A stretch of DNA of 14,647 bases, taken from the NCBI GenBank assembly GCA_938073925.1, contig CALJGH010000164.1, positions 1 to 14,647 of the forward strand, given 5' to 3'. Below, piece by piece: positions 6,902 to 13,526 of the stretch. How positions within the stretch are numbered: position 1 is the stretch's first letter; each line of letters opens with the position of its first letter. The position numbers and the translations under genes are program-made. Origin of the DNA: an uncultured Nitrospinaceae bacterium (GTDB lineage: Bacteria; Nitrospinota; Nitrospinia; Nitrospinales; VA-1). The notes below the pieces were generated by a model. That model had not been told where the DNA came from and did not search any database. It saw nothing but the letters and a program-made list of their open reading frames with translations.

Positions 6902-7270
6902 TCATTCAAAATAGCTGGCCCCGCAGCCTTCCATTTCAAAAATTTCAACCCGTTTTATTCGCGTAGAGTTTGTGTTCACTTCAACTTTTAGCTTCAGGAA
7001 CAACCAGCGGGCAATATTTTCTGCGGAAGGGTTTTGTTCATCAAAGGGAGGGACTTCATTAATATTATGGTAATCCAGTTCGCTCAAGTTTTTTTCAACC
7101 ATTGCCTTGAGCTTCACAAAATCTATACCGACGCCTATCGGGTCCAGTTCGTCGGCTTCAACAGTAACCTGAGCTGTCCAGTTATGTCCATGCAGGTTTT
7201 CATACTTTCCATCGTACAAGCGCAACTGGTGCGCTGCCGCAAATCCAGTTTTAACAGTTACCTCATACAT
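6902..7270 (-). CDS. QueD/PTPS-family pterin synthase with the catalytic Cys replaced (possible PTPS-III)
   Basis: 122 residues, typical of the family. Zinc ligands are present: His14 in FAAAHQL and His27/His29 in LHGHNW. The catalytic-triad segment DYHNIN (66-71), NPSAENIARWLF (80-91) and the pterin-anchoring Glu near FEMEGCGASY (111-120) are also present. QueD and ordinary PTPS carry Cys four residues before HGH (CxxxHGH); here that residue is Tyr23, followed by Glu24 (YENLHGH). Loss of Cys with a nearby Glu is what marks PTPS-III enzymes, which make 6-hydroxymethyl-dihydropterin for folate in place of FolB. It is therefore either PTPS-III or a variant queuosine enzyme. It ends the thiO-bioA-queD operon: 24 nt after bioA, with GAGG 5 nt before its ATG. 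Confidence 0.85.
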   Translation of the reverse strand: MYEVTVKTGFAAAHQLRLYDGKYENLHGHNWTAQVTVEADELDPIGVGIDFVKLKAMVEKNLSELDYHNINEVPPFDEQNPSAENIARWLFLKLKVEVNTNSTRIKRVEIFEMEGCGASYFE

Positions 7271-7294
7271 AATGACCTCAAAATCGATAGAGTA

Positions 7295-8641
7295 TTAATC
7301 AAGAACCGCCGCAATACACTCTTCGGCTACGTTCATCATTGTTGTTATTTCATCTTCCGTAATCACGAGAGGTGGAATAAAATAAATCACATCGCCAAGG
7401 GGACGCAAAAACACCCCCCGCTTCAAACCTTCCAGATAAACCTTATAGCCCACTCGACTTTCAGAGGGAAAGGATTCTTTACTCTCTTGGTTTTTCACCA
7501 GTTCCAGAGCGGCAATCATGCCCTGTTGGCGAAATTCACCACACCACTTTGATTCATCAGAAATCTGCTGGCCCAATTGCTTCATCTTCGCAATCTTTGG
7601 CACCAGCTTTTCCATAAAATCGTTTTCACTCAAAATAGTCAACGTTTCATTTGCAACCGAACAGGCAAGAGGGTTGGCAGAATAACTATGACTATGAACA
7701 AAAAACTTTCCACGAGAATAATCATCATAAAAAGCAGAATAGATCTCGTCCGTAGTTATAGTAGCCGCCAAAGGCAGGTATCCTGATGTAATACCTTTAG
7801 AAAGACATAAAAACGTTGGTTTATATTCCTCACTCACAAAAAGAGAGCCCGTGCGACCGAATGCCACAGCGATTTCATCAAAGATCAAATGCACAGAATT
7901 TGAATCGCAAGCTGACTGTAATTTCTTCAAATAAGATGGAGGATAAATCTTCATACCTGCGGCACCCTGAACCAAGGGTTCTACGATCACACCTGCAATA
8001 TCGTTTTCTTGTAATGCCTTTTCCATAGGCTCAAAACATTCCGCATTACAACTGTTGCGGTTAAGACCGTAAGGACAGCGAAAGCAATCGGGCCCCTCGA
8101 CTTCCAGGTTATTTGCTAAAACTTTTTCAAATTTATTCCTAAAAATATCCATTCCACATACCGACAACGCACCCAATGTCTCGCCGTGATATCCCCCTCG
8201 CAAATATATAAAACGTGTCTTATTTTCTTTTCCTGTCTGTTGCCAATACTGCAAACTCATTTTCAAGGCAACTTCTACCGACGTTGAACCGTTGTCCGAA
8301 AAAAATACCTTGCTCAAATTTTCGGGAGAAAGATTCACCAGAGAAGAAGCCAAATCAATTGCGGGCTGATGCGTTATTCCTGCAAACATCACATGCGCCA
8401 TTTTTTCCAATTGATTTTTCAAAGATGCATTGAGACGCGGATGGTTATGACCCATTAAGTTCACCCACCAGGAGGAAATCGCATCCATATATCGGTTGCC
8501 CTGCCGATCAAAAAGATAAATCCCCTCAGCCCGCTCCACCAACAAAGGTTTTGTCGTTTCATAATCCTTATGCTGGGTGCAAGGATGCCAGACATTATCA
8601 AAGTCGCGGGTCAAATCAGATTCTGTTTTTCTATCCGGCAT
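7295..8641 (-). CDS. bioA: Adenosylmethionine-8-amino-7-oxononanoate aminotransferase (DAPA synthase)
   Basis: 448 residues, a full-length class III PLP aminotransferase. It turns 8-amino-7-oxononanoate into 7,8-diaminononanoate with SAM as amino donor, in biotin synthesis. It shows the BioA signature WHPCTQ (18-23), SSWWVNLMGHNHP (56-68), GGYHGETLGA (149-158), DEIAVAFGRTG (255-265) and the PLP lysine Lys282 in LSKGIT. A cysteine group C186-X2-C189-X8-C198-X3-C202 lies in the surface insert found in some BioA enzymes and could hold a metal. It starts 14 nt after thiO and is followed closely by the queD-like gene. No other bio gene is in the window. The ribosome site is weak, which fits coupling to thiO. 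Confidence 0.94.
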   Translation of the reverse strand: MPDRKTESDLTRDFDNVWHPCTQHKDYETTKPLLVERAEGIYLFDRQGNRYMDAISSWWVNLMGHNHPRLNASLKNQLEKMAHVMFAGITHQPAIDLASSLVNLSPENLSKVFFSDNGSTSVEVALKMSLQYWQQTGKENKTRFIYLRGGYHGETLGALSVCGMDIFRNKFEKVLANNLEVEGPDCFRCPYGLNRNSCNAECFEPMEKALQENDIAGVIVEPLVQGAAGMKIYPPSYLKKLQSACDSNSVHLIFDEIAVAFGRTGSLFVSEEYKPTFLCLSKGITSGYLPLAATITTDEIYSAFYDDYSRGKFFVHSHSYSANPLACSVANETLTILSENDFMEKLVPKIAKMKQLGQQISDESKWCGEFRQQGMIAALELVKNQESKESFPSESRVGYKVYLEGLKRGVFLRPLGDVIYFIPPLVITEDEITTMMNVAEECIAAVLD

Positions 8642-8655
8642 TTTTCATTACTATA

Positions 8656-9768
8656 TTAAAGGTTATAACGGGAGGGAGAGAATTCAGGGGTTTCTTCATC
8701 GCGGTCACCTCTGACAATAGAAGTCATATAGCCTGCCTGATGGGGTGTTTGCAAAATTCCGTTGCGATAATGTCCTGAAGAATAAAATAGATTTTCATAC
8801 CTTCCACTCCTTCCCATGATAGGCATCAAATCTTCTGCAGCAGGACGTAAACCCGTCCACGACTCAATCAATGATGCATCTTTAAGGCAGGGAAGGATTT
8901 CAGCAGCTCTTGCAATGAGTTCATCGATCACTTTATCTTCAATGAAAGAATCAAATCCTTTATCTTCCATGGTAGAGCCAACCACAATCCCATTACCTTC
9001 TTTCCAAGGGGCGACATAGGTCATCATACCGTGAATCGTGTAGTCAAGAAAATGGTCCTGCAGCTGTAAGCGGCACATCTGCCCTTTGATCGGTCTCAAT
9101 GGAAGGTTCACATCCAACACCTTTGCTAATTGCGCAGACCAGCTACCCGATGCAAGAACAAACTTATCACCTGCGATTTCTCCAGCATCCGTAACAGCTG
9201 CGCGCACAGAAGATTCTTTTCGAATAAATCCCGACACGTTCGCTTCTAGAATATGAACTCCTAGTTTCCTGGAAGCCGCCATCAGTGAATCATGCAGTTG
9301 CCGGTTATTCACCTGCCCTTCTCCAACCCACATGATTTCGCCACATTCCTTAGATAAATAAGGAGCCTTCTCTTGTATTTTATTTCCATCCCAAATTTCA
9401 TGGGGAATCGATTCCGATTCAAAAAACTGCTTGCGCTCATCCCAAGAATCCGAAAAAGAAGATGAAGGCATCAACGAGCCTGCCTGAGAAAAATAAACAG
9501 GAACATCGCTTACCGATATCAACTCTTCAAGAAACCTCGGATACATATTCAATGATTCGCGACAAAACTCGAAAAAAGGATCCGCCACCTTACACTCACA
9601 AAAAGGTGCCAGCATGCCTGCTGCGGCTCTGGAAGCCTGAAGAGAATTGACCGGATCACCAAGAACCGCTACCCGAAGTTGTGGATCTTCCTGCTTCAAA
9701 CGGTAGGCAATACTATGCCCAATCACCCCTGAACCTATGACTACAATGTCGAAACCCATATTTTTCAT
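8656..9768 (-). CDS. thiO: Glycine oxidase ThiO-like FAD enzyme
   Basis: 370 residues, a D-amino-acid-oxidase-type flavoprotein. An N-terminal FAD-binding Rossmann motif (VVIGSGVIGHSIAYRL, residues 9-24) is followed by the AAAGML segment (48-53), a substrate domain, and the ThiO-typical C-terminal SSGHYRNGILQTP (330-342) that closes over FAD. ThiO oxidises glycine to iminoacetate (dehydroglycine) for the thiazole of thiamine in organisms that lack ThiH. The start is MKNMGFD or MGFD three codons later; an AGAGGG lies 13 nt before the first ATG, so the choice is open. It leads the thiO-bioA-queD operon. I saw no TPP riboswitch in the short leader. Confidence 0.88.
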   Translation of the reverse strand: MKNMGFDIVVIGSGVIGHSIAYRLKQEDPQLRVAVLGDPVNSLQASRAAAGMLAPFCECKVADPFFEFCRESLNMYPRFLEELISVSDVPVYFSQAGSLMPSSSFSDSWDERKQFFESESIPHEIWDGNKIQEKAPYLSKECGEIMWVGEGQVNNRQLHDSLMAASRKLGVHILEANVSGFIRKESSVRAAVTDAGEIAGDKFVLASGSWSAQLAKVLDVNLPLRPIKGQMCRLQLQDHFLDYTIHGMMTYVAPWKEGNGIVVGSTMEDKGFDSFIEDKVIDELIARAAEILPCLKDASLIESWTGLRPAAEDLMPIMGRSGRYENLFYSSGHYRNGILQTPHQAGYMTSIVRGDRDEETPEFSPSRYNL

Positions 9769-9826
9769 TTTGAATAGATTGCCCTCTTGCTACCTTAAAC
9801 CCGATTATGATATTTTAGAAGCTTAA

Positions 9827-9855
9827 ATTATATAGCCAAATCCTTTAAATCGAAA
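9827..9855 (-). promoter_or_regulatory. Possible promoter for thiO-bioA-queD
   Basis: On the minus strand a perfect TATAAT (plus 9827-9832) lies 58 nt before the thiO ATG. The -35 at 17-nt spacing is TTTCGA, a poor match, so a regulator may be needed or the call may be wrong. The 116-nt spacer must also carry the promoter for the divergent 9885 gene, for which I saw no clear boxes. Confidence 0.35.
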
Positions 9856-9884
9856 GATGGGTATTTCGCCCTGAAAATAAAATT

Positions 9885-10529
9885 ATGACAGAAGAAAACA
9901 ACCAAGACACAACTGTTGACGAAGCAAGAGATAATGCAGGAAAAAGAGTCGATCCCATCCTTGATCTTCTGCAAGTTGAAAATGCCGATGTCGATAAAAA
10001 TATCATCCGAGAAAAGTTCATGGATATTTGGGGATATGAAAATGGAGATGAACTTTCAGAAGAAGAACAATATATGACTTTAGTTGCGTGCTTTATATAC
10101 AACGCACACAATGTCATGGATGAAGCTAATATCAGAATGGATAAAGCAAGAGCAGCCATCATCTCTGCCTTGGCCAAATGGAAACAACCCCAAAGGGACA
10201 AGTTAATAGAAAAAGAAAAAGCCTCTGACAATCCATTTAAAACTTTCATTGAAAATCACCAACCCGAAGTGGACACTACTCATACATGGAGGCATTTCCT
10301 TCTCGAACATAAAAAAGCAGACGAAAAGCAATGGGTGTATAAAATGAAAAAATGTTGGTTCGCCCAATTTTTCATTCGCTTCGGGCGCGTCGACTACATT
10401 CAAACCGCTTGCGAGTTCGATAAGATCCCTTGGGAAAGTCGAAAAGAATATGTCGATTTAAAGTTGAGCAATCTCTTTGCCAACTTGGGAAAACTTTGCC
10501 AGTTCGACTACAAGCCCAAAAAAGAGTAA
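9885..10529 (+). CDS. Uncharacterised protein, C-terminal half resembling L-2-amino-thiazoline-4-carboxylate hydrolase family
   Basis: 214 residues, no signal peptide or membrane helix. The N-terminal 40 residues are acidic and polar. Residues 45-110 look helical. Residues 150-210 have a recognisable pattern: KMKKCWFAQFFIRFGRVDY, then TACEFDKIPWESR, then LSNLFANLGKLCQFDYKPK, with C157, C176, D179 and C205. This C-wA-f-G...C-x2-D...Lf-x-G-x-C-x-F layout recalls the ATC-hydrolase family (cysteine formation from thiazoline carboxylate), but I place it from memory only and would not assign the reaction. It stands 26 nt before the ATC-start glycosyltransferase and on the same strand, so it may be the first gene of the glycan operon or unrelated to it. 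It has no good ribosome site. Confidence 0.6.
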   Translation: MTEENNQDTTVDEARDNAGKRVDPILDLLQVENADVDKNIIREKFMDIWGYENGDELSEEEQYMTLVACFIYNAHNVMDEANIRMDKARAAIISALAKWKQPQRDKLIEKEKASDNPFKTFIENHQPEVDTTHTWRHFLLEHKKADEKQWVYKMKKCWFAQFFIRFGRVDYIQTACEFDKIPWESRKEYVDLKLSNLFANLGKLCQFDYKPKKE

Positions 10530-10546
10530 AACTGCACTCCTGAACA

Positions 10547-10558
10547 GAGGCCAAGATC
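10547..10558 (+). promoter_or_regulatory. Shine-Dalgarno and ATC start of the GT-B gene
   Basis: GAGG (10547-10550) is spaced 5 nt from ATC (10556-10558). No ATG, GTG, TTG or CTG codon lies in frame between the upstream stop and this point, and the protein homology begins here. Confidence 0.6.
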
Positions 10559-11608
10559 AAACGCATCGCTTACTACATAAGCGCCCATGGTTATGGGCAT
10601 GCATCTCGCTCTATCCCGGTTTTAAGGCAACTCATTCCTTCCTACAATATTTTAATTAAATCAGCAATAACCTGCGATTTTTTCAAAAAAGAATTGTCAC
10701 AAAATTTCAATCACATTCAACAAAATGTTGATGCTGGTTGTCAGCATTCAGATTCCTTACAAATTGATACGAAAAAATCTTTTCGCAACTTCAAATTATT
10801 TTTTGCAAGTGCTAGATTAAAAGAAGAAGAAACATGGTTGACTGACAATAAGATAGACCTTGTGATTTCCGATGTTGCAAGTTTGCCAATGAAGGCAGCA
10901 GGGAATTTAAAAATACCCACAATACTCATAGGAAATTTTACCTGGTATGATATTTATTCCCATTTCCCAGAAGCAAAAAACGAGACGCATCTGATACAAT
11001 CATTAGCTGAAGAGTATTCACACTCCACCTTACAAATTCTGCCGCAATGCCATTTGGACAATCAAATAATCAATCACAAAAAAGAAGTCGGGTTCATCGC
11101 CAATAATGGAAAAAACATAAGAAACGATCTCATCTCCTTTCTCGGAAAATCGGCAGAAAATAAAAAACTCATTTTTATTTATTTAGGAGAACATGGAACC
11201 CGCTCGGTAAACTGGAGTAATCTGAGAAACAATAAAGACTGCCTTTTTTTAACTCGCGATCCCATTAAACATCCGGATGTACACTTTATCGATGATAAAT
11301 TCTCGTATCACGATTTGATAGCCAGCTCGGATATAACACTCACCAAAGGTGGCTATTCCACACTTGCCACATCCTTTGCGAACCATAAACCGGTAATTAC
11401 TTGCGAGAGAGACGATTTTTATGAATTTGAAGCTGTTCGTGAATACCTTCAAAAATGGCAAATAGGCATCATCGTGAAAAGTACGCCTTTTAAGCAGGGA
11501 GACTGGCAGGAACCCATCAAGGAAGCCCTAAAATTAACCGTTAAGAATAAAGTCCCACTAAACGGGGAAATAGAAATCGCTAAAATAGTCCAACAAATGC
11601 TTTCATGA
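10556..11608 (+). CDS. GT-B glycosyltransferase with apparent ATC start codon
   Basis: The frame is open from a TGA at 10541-10543 to the TGA at 11606-11608. The first usual start, TTG at 10694, would delete a well-conserved beginning: KRIAYYISAHGYGHASRSIP, the glycine-rich nucleotide-sugar loop of MurG-like and arabinokinase-N-type glycosyltransferases. Reading from the ATC at 10556 gives 350 residues, and GAGG sits exactly 5 nt before that ATC. Further family marks are VDAGCQHSDSLQID, DLVISDVASLPMKAA (101-115), NFTWYDIYSHF and the C-terminal nucleotide-sugar site TKGGYSTLATSFANHKP (263-279). It is a cytosolic transferase; donor and acceptor are unknown. It overlaps the next gene by 4 nt (ATGA), a sign of coupled translation. 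Either ATC is a real rare start or the ATG was mutated or miscalled. Confidence 0.85.
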   Translation: MKRIAYYISAHGYGHASRSIPVLRQLIPSYNILIKSAITCDFFKKELSQNFNHIQQNVDAGCQHSDSLQIDTKKSFRNFKLFFASARLKEEETWLTDNKIDLVISDVASLPMKAAGNLKIPTILIGNFTWYDIYSHFPEAKNETHLIQSLAEEYSHSTLQILPQCHLDNQIINHKKEVGFIANNGKNIRNDLISFLGKSAENKKLIFIYLGEHGTRSVNWSNLRNNKDCLFLTRDPIKHPDVHFIDDKFSYHDLIASSDITLTKGGYSTLATSFANHKPVITCERDDFYEFEAVREYLQKWQIGIIVKSTPFKQGDWQEPIKEALKLTVKNKVPLNGEIEIAKIVQQMLS

Positions 11609-12555
11609 ATAATCCAGATATCACCTTAATCATCACCAACTGGAATGGCAAAGACCTACTACGCGAATGCCTACCCAGCGTTTTAAAAGCCGTCGCCTTC
11701 GACTCCAAGCGCCTATATGAAATCATGGTTGTCGATGACTGTAGCACCGATGACAGTTTGGCGGTTCTTGAACAAGAGTTTCCAGATGTCCGAAGAGTTA
11801 AAACTCCTGTCAATTTAGGATTTCAGAGAGCAAACAATTACGGCATAGAGCAAACGCAATCCAGGTTGGTCATGCCCATGAACAATGATATTAAACTGGA
11901 TGAAGATGCCCTCTTTCATCTAGTCGAACATTTTAAAAAAGGAGATGTATTCTCCGTAAGCGGAAAGTTTTTTGGATTTGACGGAAAAACCTTTCTTTAT
12001 GGAAACCGAGGAGGTTATTTTAGAAACGGTCATTTTTATCTCTACGAGAAAGAACCCGATGATGACAGCCAAACCTTATTTGCTTGCGGAGGAGCATTTA
12101 TGGTTGATCGCAAACGTTATTTAGAGTTAGGTGGATTCGACAACCTTTATCATCCCTTGTACTATGAAGAGATAGACCTCTCTTACAGAGCTCTTAAAAG
12201 AGGATGGCAAGTTCATTACGAGCCAAAATCAATCGCCTATCATAAAGTCCAATCAACAATCACCAAGCAAGAGAAAAAGCGAAGCATCGAATTAATCTCG
12301 GCACGAAACAATTATCTATTTGTATGGAAAAATATTTTAGACTCTTCATTAACTCTTCAGTTTATGTTTTTCATTCCCCTATTTCTTATATGCGATCTTT
12401 TTAAATTCAAAAGCCGGTTTTGGATCGCATTTTTTATGGCTTTAAAAAGAATGCCTGCGGCTCTTAAATCTAGAAAAAAAGAAAAAGTAAACACTCTGTT
12501 TTCCGACCACGAAATCCTAAGAAAAATAAATATAAATTCAAAAAAACAGGCTTGA
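11605..12555 (+). CDS. GT2-family glycosyltransferase (WbbL-like)
   Basis: 316 residues. N-terminal GT-A domain of family 2: ITLIITNWNGKDLL (6-19), VVDDCSTDD (42-50) for the nucleotide, NLGFQRANNYG (70-80), MNNDI (92-96) in the DXD position, CGGAFMVDR (161-169) and the acceptor/catalytic-base segment YYEEIDLSYRALKRGW (186-201). This is the rhamnosyltransferase-like layout of O-antigen and capsule enzymes. A hydrophobic stretch near residues 253-270 (MFFIPLFLICDLF) may seat the protein on the inner face of the membrane, and the last 50 residues are very basic. The sugar cannot be predicted. The start overlaps the previous stop by ATGA; the next gene begins 5 nt after its stop. Confidence 0.93.
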   Translation: MNNPDITLIITNWNGKDLLRECLPSVLKAVAFDSKRLYEIMVVDDCSTDDSLAVLEQEFPDVRRVKTPVNLGFQRANNYGIEQTQSRLVMPMNNDIKLDEDALFHLVEHFKKGDVFSVSGKFFGFDGKTFLYGNRGGYFRNGHFYLYEKEPDDDSQTLFACGGAFMVDRKRYLELGGFDNLYHPLYYEEIDLSYRALKRGWQVHYEPKSIAYHKVQSTITKQEKKRSIELISARNNYLFVWKNILDSSLTLQFMFFIPLFLICDLFKFKSRFWIAFFMALKRMPAALKSRKKEKVNTLFSDHEILRKININSKKQA

Positions 12556-12560
12556 ACTAA

Positions 12561-13526
12561 ATGCTAAAAATTAATATTTTTTGCAAAGCCTCACTCACTG
12601 AAGGTCTGGGACACTTGATTCGGCAAATTCATATCGCCAATGAACTAAGAGCCCAAAATGCTGATATTTTTTTCTACATACCCAAGTTTAAAACTGCCAG
12701 AGATATTATAGAACAACACCATTTTCCTTACTTAATAGTTGAAGACTTTGATACTTCATTAATAAAAGAAAGAGATAATGCCGATGCAACCATTGTTGAT
12801 ATTCAAGACACAACGATTTCGTTTATACATGAATTAAAAAAACAATCGTTAAAGGTAATAAGCTTTGAAGATCAAGGGGAAGGGAGAAAACAAGTTGACT
12901 TGTTAATCGACTGCAATTTAAGACCTGATGATTCTAAAAATATTCCTCAAAAAGTAAAAACCTTATTTGGCCTGAGTTATTCAGTTTTGGGGCCAAACTT
13001 TGAAAAACAACACACAAAAAAAAGAGATTTTTTTAATCAAATCCAGTCTCTACTCATTACTTTCGGGGGAACCGACCCACACAATATTAGCCTCGAGGTC
13101 GTTAAATACATTCCCAATAATATTGAAACCACCATTATTTTAGGACCTGGATTTAAAAATCAAGATGAATTAAAAAAAAATAATTCGATTAAAATTTTAA
13201 AATATGTTCAAGATATGGCAAGCATACTTGCAAACCATGATGTGGTTTTTTGTTCAGGGGGTGTGACATTACATGAAGCAATGTCTGTGGGAACTCCCGC
13301 AATTGTTATCAACCAAGCACCTCATCAAGAAGAAAAAGCTGAATTTGCAGAAAAAGTAGGTGCAGCGATTAACCTAGGTGGCACAAAGTCATGGGACGAA
13401 AATCGTTTAACTGAAATATTTAAATTGGGCAGAAAGAATCTTGAGGATATGAGTATGGCAGGAAAAAAGTGTATTGATGGTAAAGGATTAAAAAAAGTTG
13501 TCGAGGCCATTCTTTCAACCTGCTAG
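12561..13526 (+). CDS. PseG/SpsG-like nucleotide-sugar hydrolase or glycosyltransferase
   Basis: 321 residues with a GT-B (MurG-like) fold. GLGHLIRQIHIANEL (15-29) corresponds to the G-x-GH-x2-R loop whose His is catalytic in PseG, the UDP-sugar hydrolase of pseudaminic acid synthesis. GLSYSVLGPNFEK (137-149) fits the PseG G-x-x-Y-x-x-L-x-x-x-F segment. ITFGGTDPHN (166-175) and CSGGVTLHEAMSVGTPAIVI (231-250) form the nucleotide-sugar site. The other pseudaminic genes (pseB, C, H, I, F) are not in the window, so it may instead be a SpsG-type transferase. The gene is more AT-rich than its neighbours by eye, with many A-runs, which hints at transfer. AGG lies 10 nt before the ATG. It is the last gene of the cluster and its stop codon overlaps that of the opposing adhesin. 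Confidence 0.85.
   Translation: MLKINIFCKASLTEGLGHLIRQIHIANELRAQNADIFFYIPKFKTARDIIEQHHFPYLIVEDFDTSLIKERDNADATIVDIQDTTISFIHELKKQSLKVISFEDQGEGRKQVDLLIDCNLRPDDSKNIPQKVKTLFGLSYSVLGPNFEKQHTKKRDFFNQIQSLLITFGGTDPHNISLEVVKYIPNNIETTIILGPGFKNQDELKKNNSIKILKYVQDMASILANHDVVFCSGGVTLHEAMSVGTPAIVINQAPHQEEKAEFAEKVGAAINLGGTKSWDENRLTEIFKLGRKNLEDMSMAGKKCIDGKGLKKVVEAILSTC

Noticed and set aside
7034..7552. Plus-strand open frame of 172 codons across the queD-like and bioA genes
   Set aside because: It is antisense to two clearly conserved genes and its translation has no recognisable domain.
9845..10249. Minus-strand open frame of 134 codons
   Set aside because: It lies antisense to the 214-aa protein, has no homology features or ribosome site, and the plus-strand frame is clearly the coding one.
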